From Pleurotus ostreatus/Saccharomyces cerevisiae fusant (lineage: Eukaryota > Opisthokonta), in the NCBI GenBank assembly GCA_024196135.1, contig JAMQCK010000458.1, positions 1 to 22,355 of the forward strand: a DNA stretch of 22,355 nucleotides. Direction: 5' to 3'. The notes under the pieces were generated by a model. The model was not told the origin of the DNA. It worked only from the letters and a program-made list of their open reading frames with translations, and did no database searches. Both the position numbers and the translations under genes were made by a program. This document shows, in pieces, positions 1 to 9,831 of this stretch. Numbering within the stretch: the stretch's first letter is position 1; each line of letters begins with the position of its first letter.

Positions 1-368
1 GTCTCCGCATGACGGCGAGCAGCAAGAAGTCTTGTCCGAGCCCCAACGATTATCTAGGACATTGTCGCAGTGCGGCAAGCGGACCGAAGGCTTGGGGCGC
101 GGGGAGCGCTGCTACTGAATATAGTAGGGCCTGCCAAAGGACTCGCAGGATGTCATCGACGACGCGCAGACTCGTGATCAGGCGCCGAAGAGCTCTCTGC
201 TATCCTCGGTCGGTCGCTGCGGGTGGGTAACACTGCAGACTAGAGATATCGAAGGTTAGGAAGCGTAGTCTCCCTGGTTTTCTGTGTCATAAAATACCCC
301 CGACGCGCCCGTTGTACAGTCGCGACGCCGGTGCGATATATACGGGACCGTCCGTATGATCCAGACCA
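1..368. other. Window edge and upstream region of WD40 gene
   Basis: No supportable gene. Short open frames are present on + but show no recognisable family, and there is no NACHT/P-loop ATPase sequence, which would be expected upstream of the WD40 repeats if the next gene were a complete fungal NLR. A/T-rich stretches near 290-297 and 333-340 (GATATATA) could act as core promoter elements for the WD40 frame. This is only a base-composition suggestion. Confidence 0.4.
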
Positions 369-1403
369 ATGTGGCTATTTCGCCTGTTTATATGTATTTT
401 TCCGCGTTTTTCAGCCGCAGGGCGTATCATCGTCTCGCAACTATACCGACCTCGCATCACTAGCCCTATTGAGATCTCGGGGTACGAGCAGGAGAAACAG
501 TGGCCGCCGGACGAAACTCTCGTGATTCAAGCTGGAAGCTCTGTCAGTTTCATCGCTTACTCGCCAGACGGTGCAAAGATCGTAGCCGGCCTCTGGGATG
601 GTACACTTCGAATGTGGGATGCAGGGACGGGGCGGCAGGTCGGCAATGTCATGCGTGGACATGAAGACAGAATCTTGTCGGTCGCAGTCTCGCCCGACGG
701 CTCAAGGATCGCTTCTGGCTCATGGGACCACACCGTTCGACTTTGGGACGCCAAAACTAGCCAGCAGCTGGGCGAGGCGTTGCGTGGACACACCAATTGG
801 GTTCGGTCGGTTGCATTCGCTCCGGACGGCGCAACCGTCGTCAGCGGCTCAGACGATTACACATTGCGATTGTGGAATGTGCAGACAGGGAAACAGATGG
901 GTGATGCACTGGAAGGCCATACGAATTTGGTTCGCTCCGTTGTCTTCTCCCACAACGGTACTCGCATTATCTCTGGCGCTGATGACACTACGGTCCGCAT
1001 CTGGGAAGAAACGACACGACGACAGCTGCGTGATTCTCTCCTCAGTCACGAAGACTGGGTCTTGTCCGTCGCGATCTCGCACGACGGCAAGTACATCGCC
1101 TCAGGCTCTCGCGACAGCACTGTCCGTGTCTGGGATATAGAAAGGACGCAGCAAGTTTGGGCATCGCATGGGCATGAAAGCTGGGTATCCGCGGTCGCCT
1201 TCTCCCCTGATAGCTCGCGCGTCGTCTCAGGCGGATACGATAGCACCGTCCGCATCTGGAAAGCGGCCTCGGGGAAGCAGGTCGGCGATGACTTGCGCGG
1301 TCACGCCCATGACGTCAACTCCGTCGCCTTCTCTCCGGACGAGAGTCACGTCGCGTCCGGCTCCAACGACGGCACGATCACCATAGTCTGGGCGAACAAT
1401 TAG
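369..1403 (+). CDS. WD40-repeat protein, seven blades, probably partial NLR-type
   Basis: An uninterrupted frame encodes 344 aa. From about residue 55 it is seven consecutive WD40 repeats of about 43 aa, each with the pattern GH...V.SVAFSPDG...SGS.D.T.R.WD. The repeats are very similar to each other, as in the fast-evolving WD40 arrays of fungal NACHT-WD40 (HET-E-like) proteins. Such arrays form a beta-propeller for protein recognition. The last blade is odd: it ends GTITIVWANN with one extra residue and no C-terminal extension. No NACHT domain is encoded upstream. The first 50 residues (hydrophobic MWLFRLFICIF start) are not WD40-like, and a short intron near 385-420 ending CCGCAG is possible, so the start is uncertain. 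It may be a solitary WD40 gene or the 3' remnant of an NLR. Family assignment is secure; completeness is not. Confidence 0.75.
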   Translation: MWLFRLFICIFPRFSAAGRIIVSQLYRPRITSPIEISGYEQEKQWPPDETLVIQAGSSVSFIAYSPDGAKIVAGLWDGTLRMWDAGTGRQVGNVMRGHEDRILSVAVSPDGSRIASGSWDHTVRLWDAKTSQQLGEALRGHTNWVRSVAFAPDGATVVSGSDDYTLRLWNVQTGKQMGDALEGHTNLVRSVVFSHNGTRIISGADDTTVRIWEETTRRQLRDSLLSHEDWVLSVAISHDGKYIASGSRDSTVRVWDIERTQQVWASHGHESWVSAVAFSPDSSRVVSGGYDSTVRIWKAASGKQVGDDLRGHAHDVNSVAFSPDESHVASGSNDGTITIVWANN

Positions 1404-1985
1404 TTGTACCCTATAAATAAAGGGCGGAGTATTACAATACATCCAGTACTTACTGGTCGTTGGCCATAGGGTGTATCTTATTATCCACACCCGAGGTAAA
1501 TAGCAGGCATTACCTTGGGTTTCCTCGCATAACCGGTGTTTCCGGTGGGTTATTGGTGATCTCCCGCTATTTGCGGTGCTTATTTGATGCCGCCGGGTCG
1601 ACGGCGCCTGCGGACGGACAGGGTGCCGTCGGTCGTTGCCGCTAGCCTAGCGAGGCCGACGCGCGGGTGTTGCTAGTCTCGAAAGAGCTGCTGAGCGGTT
1701 GCTGAGGGCATATCAGGTACAAGGAAACAATACAAGTACATCTACAGTAGCAATAGACAGCGGAGGTGAAAGAACAAGACTACCACGTCGCTCGTGCCAC
1801 ATAATGACCTGCCAGCATGCCAGCAGTCCGCCTTGGTCTGAGGAAAGTCACAAATGAGCGCGCCAAGATCAAGACAATGCCCGGCGATGGGTAGCACGCG
1901 GGGCACGTTGCACTGCGATAGAATGAGCCGAGAGCACACACACTTAACGAAAACATACCAGGTATCGAGATTCGAGCGTCACCAC
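1404..1985. other. Intergenic region 3' of WD40 and KDZ genes
   Basis: The WD40 gene and the KDZ gene converge here. No coding frame is supported on either strand. The stretch at about 1515-1600 holds small imperfect palindromes, such as ACCGG-TGTTT-CCGGT and CCCGC-TATTT-GCGGT, spaced about 35 bases apart. They could be transcript-end hairpins or debris of a transposon end. A TATAAATAAA block at 1411-1420 just after the WD40 stop could serve as a polyadenylation region. No matching inverted copy was found upstream of the KDZ block. Confidence 0.35.
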
Positions 1986-4900
1986 TTAATCGACGTCGGC
2001 TGAAGGGTCATCGCCATCGTCGGGACTGTCGTTGAGGGCATCGGTCAGGTCCTCGAGCTCCTGGCGGGCCTCGACCTCATGCAGCGTGTGTGTGCCTTCG
2101 AAGCGCAGAGCGAGCGCAGCCTCCGCACGGCCACGTATATCCTGCCACTTCTCCGTCAAGTCTGCTGCGCGAAGCGTAGCACGAGCGGCCTGCTCCAGCG
2201 CATACGAGCGTAGGCCTTCTCGCAGCTGCTCGTCATCGCACGATCGAGCTGTCGCGCGTTGCGTCCACTCCGCCGCATCCGTTATGTTGCTTGCGACGAC
2301 ACGTCGCATCTCTTCCAGCAAGAGCCGGATCTCCTCGCGGTGACGATCCCGACGAGCCTTGGACTTCAAGTACTCGACACGAAGGGCTGGTGTGCACATC
2401 AATATCGAGCAAAGCGAGAAGTGCAGGTAAGCGTACCTTCGTTCTGTACCGAATCGGACAAGCTCGGGTCCTGGGGCACAGAGTACCATATCCACGACAG
2501 GGTTCTGGAGCTCTCGCCTCGCGCAACGACGCCGGCAGTGTATATGCCATCGTCGGCGCCAAAGTCAACATCTGCAAGTTGCTGCCCACTGTCGCGTCGC
2601 GCTTTCTCCTCCCGAGTCAGGGCGCGCTCATTCAAGGCGCGTACGTCATCATCGGCGAGTTCGCGCAACACCTGCTCCCAAGGGCCGCGCCCACGCAAAT
2701 GCAGCAAGGCCGCGCGAGAGAACCGGTAACGGAGCTTCGCGCTATGCACACGCTTGGAAATCTTGTCCAAGACTCCGCGCGAGCGGGTGGCGAGCGTGAT
2801 GCCACGAACCTGTCGGTTGCGAAAGGTGTTCGTCACCGTCCTAGCACGAAGTGCGCGCCGCACCTCTTCCAGAGCCTCGTGCGCCTCGCCCTCTCGCAGA
2901 CGGGCTTCGATGATGTCGAGACCTGGCGCGCATACGGCCGCGCGAACTCGTGCGTTAGGTAGCTCGGAAGGTAGGAAAAGGGTGATCCTGTCGGCTTCGT
3001 CCGAGTCGTCCTGAAGCTCCTTAGCGATAGCTACAAGATGGGCCCTGAGGCCGGGCATGTAGACTTGTTGTTGCTGCCGAAAGCGCCGTACACGTGTCTT
3101 CAGGTTCCGCGCGCGCTTCATGAGTTCGACCTCTTGCGCGGCGGTAGGGTTCTTCATCGATACCCTGTCAATTGACAGAAGGTGCCTTTTAGGGGTCGTT
3201 AGCGCTAGATCTTCGACATCGGGACTGCTAACTCACTGCGTGTGCTGTATATCAAGGCCGCTCTTGATGAGGGAGACTGGCGTGCATTCGCGTACCACTG
3301 CGGTCCCGTCCGAAGTCGTCAGCTTGTCCTCGTTCTCCAGGTCCAACTCGACCTCCTTCATGGTCTTATCTAGGAGTCTCGTGAGTATTGAGGTGAGGCG
3401 ACGCGCAGTGCCAACTCACAGTGTGTGTGGTACTCATAAGGACAGAACTTGGCCTTGTCAGCCTGCCAGTCGCGCTCGTCTTGAAGCCACTGCTGGACCG
3501 TTATGGGATCGTGCTCAAACAGGCCGTCGTGTAGCTGCTTGAACTCGGGCTGCGCGATGGCGTAGGCCTTGATTGTTCTCACTAAGCGCCGCGGTAACTG
3601 AACTTCTGTGAGATGTTAGGCAAGGCGGTAAGGTACGCAAACGAACAACGCACCCAGACTCCCAATGAAGCTGTAGTTATGATGCCCAATCATGTACTCA
3701 AGGGTGAGTTGTCGTGTACCTGGGCCCATCGGCTTCGTCTGAGCGGCGGCCTTGTTGAGACCGAACCAGTTCTGTTCAATCGTCTCGCCGTGCGTGTCGC
3801 CGGCGCCGTCGGTGAAGTTGAGAGCCTCCTTCGCATGGCAGGCAACGACATGCGCCGGTAAGTGAAACTTCGGCACGCGCGAGATGAGCTTGTCCGGTGC
3901 GATGGTGATGCGCAGTTCTCGTGGGAGAGACTCGTTGCGGCGCCAAAGGTTGATCTTGAAGATGCAGGAAACATCGTACGTGTGAAGGACTTCGCGGACA
4001 CCCGACTCGCGAAGAGCTGACGCGAGGATGTATGTCATGTTTGAGAACCTTGTGAGAATGAACATGAGCAAGCCTCGAGTACAACGAGATGTCTTACCTC
4101 TCGCCCTTCTGCAAGTCGCCGACACCGTTGGGTCGGAATACATTGTGCCTAGAGCAGGAGACTGCGCCCACGCCAGTGGCTCGCAAACCCAGAACACGCT
4201 TCAGATTCGCCAGGAATAGTGCAGCAAAGCCAGAACACGTAGATATCTAGGCCAGTGTCAGTAGGGGAGCGTGCAACGGAAAGACGAACATCACGTACAT
4301 CTATCTCGTCTACAAAGCGCTTGATATAGTCTAGGTAGTCCGCTCGGGGGACGAAATACGCCCAGCCGTCGCCTAAAGGAGGGTCACGAGCTTCGCTCGA
4401 AGCGGTCGTGTTCTGCAGGCGGAAGTTCGCATCCTGCGCCACATACAGCCTATAAAGAAAGCTTAAAGGACTTCAGTGGATGAGCACATGGAGACATTGG
4501 CTTCGGCTTACCTATCGGCAGACGACGCTGATTCCCAGTCAAATGGGAGGTTTCTCCCGGGCTGTGGACATGCCGGGCATCTGAGCGCCAACTGACCATT
4601 TTGCGTCGTTGAGATGCCGTTGTTCTCGTGAGCACGGCCGCCGCGCTTGAGGAATTGGATGTGGCGGCGCTGTCGGATGATGTTCATGAAGGCGTGTCGT
4701 TTGTCCTGAGCGAGCTAGATGAGCGAAGGAAGTAGAACCTGAATGACGCGGCCCGTACCGGAACTTTCACAGCACCACCCTCGCTCAGCTTCTGTAGAGC
4801 GCGGGAGTACTCATAGACTGCGACCTTACTGAGCGCATTAATCTTATCGAACTGACGGAGGCAGCATTCCGTCGCGCAGGTCTGAGGTGATGTGGGCGTT

Positions 4901-5760
4901 GCTGGCCACCATCCGTTACGCATCAATTGCTGGCGGTGCGAAACATTACAGCCTTGCGAACAGTGACAAAAGTTAACGGCAACGTTGTGGATGCCGTTGT
5001 CGTGGATGACAGCGAAGTCCTTGTCGGCGGCAACGGCCAGCATACAGAACTCGCCAGGGGGATGATTAAGATTGATGCGAAGACCAAGTGACTTGAGGTC
5101 AGTACGCTGGAAGTACCCGTCATCGTCGAGCCACTCCTTGTGATCGAGTTCAGTGAGGAAACATTGCTTAGAGAGCGATAGACGCACCTCCATCCAGTGA
5201 AGCGGTGTATATGCGTGTCGCTTCACTATACACGACTGGCAGAATAGCCACCGTCCCATGCACCCATCCCTGCATCTGAACCGTGGAGCGGGATGATTGC
5301 AGTCACGGCACTTGGCTGCATACGTCTGGCAGCCTCGCGACTCCCAGCGTAGCGTCTCGTCTAGGTACTCCTGACGAAGGGGCATGAACACTCCAACGGG
5401 GTCATCCTGAAGGCGTCCGTCAGTACCTACCGAGGATATATATCAATCTGGCGTACGCACCTGGTAGCGCTTGGGTAGCGGGTCACACTGAATATCCTCG
5501 TTCACGTTGTATTGCGAGAAAAAGCGATCTTCAAATACACGGTTGATGCTGTCCTCCAGTTCCGTCTCCACTTGGGTTCCCGAGGGTGTCTCTGGAGCAG
5601 GGTGATGGCGAGCAGAGGCTGCGAGATGGTGGGAGGTCGGGTTCACGCGACGATTGTCCGAGGAGATGTCAATGAGAGTGACTTTGTGTGGGAGATGACG
5701 GTGAAGACGGGCGGGGGAAGTGTCTTTGCGCTTGTGCCGCCTCTTTCGTGGGGGCTCCAT
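1986..5760 (-). CDS. KDZ-superfamily transposase with CxC2-like zinc cluster, full length
   Basis: Eleven exons on the minus strand: 5760-5461, 5406-5188, 5136-4759, 4705-4512, 4449-4299, 4246-4098, 4048-3654, 3605-3420, 3369-3237, 3185-2437, 2386-1986. They join in frame to 1084 aa ending in TAA. Introns are 48-62 bp, GT..AG. The N-terminus is disordered and basic (RKRRHKRK, likely NLS). Residues 126-170 form a Cys/His cluster (C126, C133, C136, C145, C149, C156, C159, H164, H170), the CxC2-type domain that precedes KDZ transposases. The transposase core follows: CPACPQPG, DANFRL (D370), TYDVSC (D489), VPKFHLPAH, GDTHGETIEQNW (E552), TKPMGPGTR, then the C-terminal YMPG, LFLPSE, SWIW and EEIRLLLEEMRR blocks. 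KDZ proteins are cut-and-paste DNA transposases with an RNase-H fold; D370, D489 and E552 are my candidates for the acidic triad, inferred from position. The length is normal for the family and no stop or frameshift is seen, so it may be active. The ATG at 5760 is chosen because it starts the basic N-terminus. Confidence 0.95.
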
Positions 5761-6022
5761 GATGAAGGTGATCGCTAGATGAAGGACTGTTGACTGCCGC
5801 GACCGCGACGCGACGGTCACGTGCTTAGGCCAAGCAGGCACCCACCGACGCCCTCAACATCAACTAAACATTAACAACAGGCGTGTCTCGTGCAGATTGG
5901 GCTGGTTCAGTCCAAATATGTGAAGTATGTTAAGCCTGAGTCTGCAATGCCATTGAGAGCAACTGATAAGATATATGTATACTAGATAAAAACCCCATAC
6001 TGTATTACAAGGAAAACTTGGG
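5761..6022. other. KDZ promoter region and 3' flank of upstream gene
   Basis: The 262-bp spacer lies between the KDZ start codon and the stop codon of the co-oriented upstream gene. It holds a CACGTG box close to the KDZ start and an A/T-rich stretch near 5968-5995 that on the minus strand could be a TATA-like element or the poly(A) region of the upstream gene. No open frame is supported. Confidence 0.4.
5813..5823 (-). promoter_or_regulatory. CACGTG-containing box upstream of KDZ gene
   Basis: On the plus strand this reads ACGGTCACGTG, 53 bases upstream of the KDZ start codon. The core CACGTG is the palindromic E-box bound by bHLH factors in fungi. The identical 11-mer lies upstream of the neighbouring 302-aa gene at 7181-7191. 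Its function is inferred from position and repetition only. Confidence 0.35.
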
Positions 6023-7082
6023 CTACACCCGACGCGACGCCGATCTCGACAGGGCGAAATAGTCAGTGATGGGCGTGTCCCCCATCTCCCAGACACCGAA
6101 GGATCCGGAGCGGGTGCGGTCGAGACCCTCATAGGTGATACGAGTCTTGATGACAACCTTGTCCAGGGTCGGCTGGCGAAGGGGAACTCTATCAGCGGCA
6201 GAGTGGCCAGCGGACCTCTTCCTCCTCTTGGCTGATAGTGCTGAGGGCGGTACTGGGGTCTTGTCAGCACCGGCTAAAGACGAGCTTCCTGCGCCCGCGA
6301 ATATATCGAAGGGAGGGTGGAGACCGTCTCTGATGATACCGTGATGGAACGCGCAGCAGGAGCCCACGACCTCGCCCGGAAAGTCGTCGGGTGGGAAAAG
6401 ATCATCGATATCATACGTGCTATGAGGTGGTCAGTCACGAAAGAGAGCCGAAGGAGTTAGAGACTCACTAGCCAACGACAGGCACGATGTTGGACTGGGC
6501 AAGGCACTCAAAAAGATCGACTTTATTATTCTGCACATCTTCCACGAACTCCTTCAGCTGCATAGCGTATCCGAGCTGGCGCGCACACGGTCCGCCAGAG
6601 AGCGGTCCATGCGGAGGACGACGGGCACCGCGCCGTCCGCGTGGGATAGACGAAGGGTCGGCAGGTGGCACGAGCGAGGGATCGTCGATCTTCTTGAACT
6701 CGAGGTGAGGGATGTTCTTGTAGACGTGCTCGGCCATCCAAGGCATCAAAACGTAGCGCGGGAGGTTTTTGCTGAGGCGATACGTGCTAATATGGCTGAT
6801 CAGTCGAGCGATAGCATGCGCGATACAACGGCGCGAAACTCACAGGCGCTCGACATATGTCATGCCCTCCTCCGCAGCATCCAGTTGGCGGGGGATCAAG
6901 CTGATGATCTTGTCCAGGTCAAGAAATATCCGCATGATAAAGTTGAATCTTGACAAGTCAGTATTTTGTCGACGAGATTGAGAAGGAACATACTCGATGT
7001 CGGTTGCCAAGTAGATGGACTTGTCCTCCAGTGCTTTCCTCACAGTAAGGGCCATGGGACTAGCGGGCATTGCAGGCGACAT
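6023..7082 (-). CDS. Unknown 302-aa protein adjacent to and co-oriented with KDZ
   Basis: Four exons on the minus strand: 7082-6994, 6948-6844, 6786-6469, 6419-6023. The introns are 45, 57 and 49 bp with strong donors (GTATGT, GTGAGT, GTGAGT), and the first has a clear CTGAC branch site. The exons join in frame to 302 aa ending in TAG. I do not recognise the family. Residues 15-85 are mainly helical-looking and include LDLDKIISLIPRQLDAAEEG and NLPRYVLMPWM. Residues 95-130 are Pro/Arg/Gly-rich. Residues 170-211 are acidic to aromatic (YDIDDLFPPDDF, then SCCAFHHGIIRDG). A basic patch KRRKR (235-239) suggests nuclear entry. There is no signal peptide or membrane segment. It lies 262 bp upstream of the KDZ gene on the same strand and shares an 11-base promoter block with it. 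This fits a passenger or accessory gene of the element, but it could be an ordinary host gene. The gene model is well supported; its role is unknown. Confidence 0.85.
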
Positions 7083-7180
7083 GGTAGCGAGAGGGATGAA
7101 AATTTCGTTGGCGCATCGAGCGAAGAAGAACATCTTGACGTGCGGGGCGTGAAGGGCGGAGCGGAGGAAAGGTGCGCGAC

Positions 7181-7191
7181 ACGGTCACGTG
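7181..7191 (-). promoter_or_regulatory. CACGTG-containing box upstream of 302-aa gene
   Basis: ACGGTCACGTG on the plus strand, 99 bases upstream of the 302-aa gene's start codon. It is identical over 11 bases to the block upstream of the KDZ gene. Regulatory role is inferred. Confidence 0.35.
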
Positions 7192-8094
7192 AAGGATGAG
7201 CGCCCAGCTTCGGCATCTGCCGACCGGCTTCAAGCGCGTCAGCGCCGTGAACATGAAATATTTCCTGTGTACGAGAAACGGCCCTCATTCAGACAAAAAG
7301 CAAAAAACTCGACCGAGCTCATTAACTTCCCTCTACAGCGGAGTTCCCACTCTACAGATGTCAAGGTGGAGGGCATTATTGGCCAAAGCTAGTGAAGGAA
7401 AACGGCGTCTAGATCACTGTCTTCCGGGGGTCCCTGACTCTTCGCAGCTTGTCAGAGAGTAGAATACGTATGCTGGATATTAATTTCGAGGATCTGTAGC
7501 TGATGGATGTCCGTGTATACTAGAAGCTGACATACAACATAGGGCCTGTTAGCACTGACAAGCCTCCTGTATGCGAGAGCATAGCTTTAAACACACCAAA
7601 AAATCAATATAGACGCCTCACTATACTCTCTACACTATCAGATACTCGCGCAAGCCCACACTCGATGTCGGCTCATACGATATATTCAAAGATATGTTGA
7701 AATGCACTGAACATACGGTCCGATATGGTCAGTTTCCATCGTATCGGGGTCAAAAGTACAGCAAAAAATAGCTGAGACCCATATCTCTTCAACAAGGTAG
7801 CTTTCAAACTGATTGTAACATGTAGCCAGTACAGTGTGAGCAGAATCCAATGAGATCGCAACGAAGTGCAGCATGCGTACTTCGTATGCGCTTTCGCTAG
7901 CCCTGCTCCCATTCTCAACTCGGTCATAGTTCCGGCCTTTCACAAACTTCATGGCTAGATTGTATAGGTATTTTAGATGTTTGTGGTCCTTTCAAATTAT
8001 CCGAACGATGCAGTGAGTCGCATGCAAATGGCAAAAGGTGATTTGATGCAATATCTTTACACGTCTAAGTCCGTGTTTGGCTTTGCTTACTGGC

Positions 8095-8100
8095 CACGTG
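8095..8100 (+). promoter_or_regulatory. CACGTG box upstream of 312-aa gene
   Basis: A palindromic CACGTG 73 bases upstream of the ATG at 8174, in the context TGGCCACGTGTCC. Only the six-base core matches the boxes near the KDZ and 302-aa genes, so this one is weaker evidence for co-regulation. Confidence 0.25.
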
Positions 8101-8173
8101 TCCGACCAGAGCCGAAGCGATTGTTCTGAACCACGACGTTCTGTTCAGCTACTCCCTTCCTTTGGCGACTACC

Positions 8174-9203
8174 ATGACTCAAATCAAGCTTGAGGTGGTG
8201 GATGAGGGCGAGGACGAATCTCAGTACGACGATCCCGCATGGGATGACTTAGCGCGCGCATTCAGCTGGCACGACCTCGAACCTCGTCGTGGGTACTGCA
8301 AGCCCCCATTCCTTGCCGAGAGTCACCACAAGCATCCACATAGCGACATCCGTGACGACAGTACCTTCAAGACCTACTTCGTCATACTTGCTCGCCCCTT
8401 CTATGGAGGTGGAGTCTACACAAGCATGTTCGTGTGCTGAAGCTCGAAGATATTTTCCATCCTGACCACTATTACAGTGATTCTATGCGGTTCGCTATGC
8501 AAGGCTACGACCAAAAGCCCGACTGGAAGGTCAAGGAGACGTGGGAGGGGTGTGTCGACAGCTGGCAGCTTGCTTGCCGACTAGGACTCCACGAGCACGA
8601 GCTCCCCGACGACTCGGACCTCCCACCCCTTCCCATGTCCCGCCTTCGCATGCAGCCGCCTCAAGAGAGCCTCGTACCCTTGCCAACCACACCTCACTCA
8701 CGCCCCCCACGTTGTGCGCCAGCCACTCGCGCTATTCCGGTTAGCAGCAGGGTTCCAGCGCCTGCGTTCCCTAGGTGCATCACGACCCCATTGACACCTC
8801 GCACGGGCAAGTCGGGTAACAGTCCAGCGCGAGCTAGCTCCGCTACTCCCGTTCTTGATCCTGTTTCTCGTACACCTTCTGCCCGCACATCTGTCACGCC
8901 AACTAGAGCTCCACGCACTCCGTCGTCTTGCGCTCCCGGCCCCTCGGTGGTCCGCGCATCCCAGACCCCGAGCCGTACTTCTACTAGCCCAGCGAAGCTT
9001 CTCTTTGCCTCGCGCGGCTCTACGCCCTCGTCGGGGGTATTAACGCAAAACCCGTACGTCCGATTTAGCTTATCCCCGTACTTCTGCTGACTGTCCATAG
9101 TGCGACGCTTGAGGAGATGCTTGAAGCTGGAAACGATGTCTTTGTGTCTGGCGGCCACACTGCCGTTGCCGACATCCTAAGGTACATCTCCGACTCGAAG
9201 TAG
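8174..9203 (+). CDS. Unknown 312-aa protein with Pro/Ser/Thr-rich C-terminal half
   Basis: My model has three exons: 8174-8433, 8478-9053, 9101-9203 (312 aa). The second intron (47 bp, GTACGT donor, CTGAC branch site, CATAG acceptor) is strong. The first (44 bp) has a good 3' end (CCTGACCACTATTACAG) but a weak donor (GTGCTG). It is the junction I found that uses this acceptor and keeps frame. The alternative is a frameshift there and a pseudogene. The N-terminus is acidic (EVVDEGEDES). Residues 60-125 form the conserved-looking part: TYFVILARPFYGGGVYTS, a GYDQKPDWKVKETWEG block, then SWQLACRLGLHEHELP. The GGGVYTS...GY...W...W pattern faintly resembles the viroplasmin/RNase H1 N-terminal nucleic-acid-binding fold, an unproven idea. 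Residues 130-275 are a disordered S/P/T/R-rich stretch, followed by an ordered tail ending ADILRYISDSK. It is transcribed toward the 1016-aa gene, 628 bp away. Confidence 0.7.
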
Positions 9204-9831
9204 ATACTACGTTTTCCCATCTTTGTAGCGTGTGTCTTGTGCTGACTTGTACTCCAACCATCATGTACACCTGCTCTTCTGCCATTTTTCCGTTCCTTTA
9301 TGCCCAAAACAGCTATGCGATGTTCAACCCTGCTTCTATCACCGCTCTTCCTTGACTATTTTCACAATGGACTAACAAAGACATCCCAGGATGTCGATTC
9401 GCATACCCGCTCTCTAGAAGCAGGCTTTCGACACGCCGCGAAGCACGGGACAAGACGAGTACATGACTAGAAGGAGCGGATGCATCCGCAATGTAATTTG
9501 CTTTGCCTTTCGGCCAATCTTCTCTCTGAAGACTCATTTACAGAGTCGGACTCCGCGGTTTAACTGGCTTACCTACCGATGGCCAAGGTCGCTCAGGCGT
9601 CTTTTGATAGGCTCGAGGATGTGCTGTCGGTGAGTAGCACATGCCGAATGTGGATCCGGTCGTAAGGCTAAAGATGAAATCTGCAGATCTTTGTGCGCAA
9701 TAGCTATCGACGACGATCAAACCAGGGGAAAGGCGCAAATAGCCATCAACAAGGTGGACGAGCGCGTCCAGATAGCGTTGCCTGTCCCTTCTGAGCCGAA
9801 TCCATCGCCCCTCTGCGTTCCCTCCGTCGAC
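9204..9831. other. Intergenic region upstream of 1016-aa gene
   Basis: There is no supported gene in this 628-bp stretch. Several open frames occur on both strands, but none has a recognisable domain. The frame of the downstream gene stays open back to about 9691 without an ATG, so translation is taken to start at 9832. No CACGTG box occurs here, unlike the three upstream promoters. Confidence 0.4.

Larger units (their letters stand above)
7083..8173. other. Divergent intergenic region, about 1.1 kb
   Basis: This lies between the outward-facing 302-aa (minus) and 312-aa (plus) genes and is A/T-richer than its surroundings, especially 7540-8060. A minus-strand open frame at 7952-7686 (88 aa, starting MKFVKGRNYDRVENGS) has an ATG, but I see no recognisable domain, splice partner or other support. 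I leave it uncalled. CACGTG boxes lie near both ends and presumably belong to the two promoters. Confidence 0.4.

Noticed and set aside
2259..2962. Plus-strand frames of 156 and 223 aa across the KDZ region.
   Set aside because: They are antisense to KDZ exons 10 and 11, which carry family motifs and consistent phases.
7686..7952. 88-aa minus-strand open frame with ATG in the divergent intergenic region.
   Set aside because: No domain, no splice partner, A/T-rich context and overlapping open frames in other phases; chance length.
1404..8173. Search by eye for terminal inverted repeats around the KDZ gene and its partner.
   Set aside because: No convincing inverted pair was found between the left and right flanks, so no element border is annotated. 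A dot-plot of the window against its reverse complement would be decisive.
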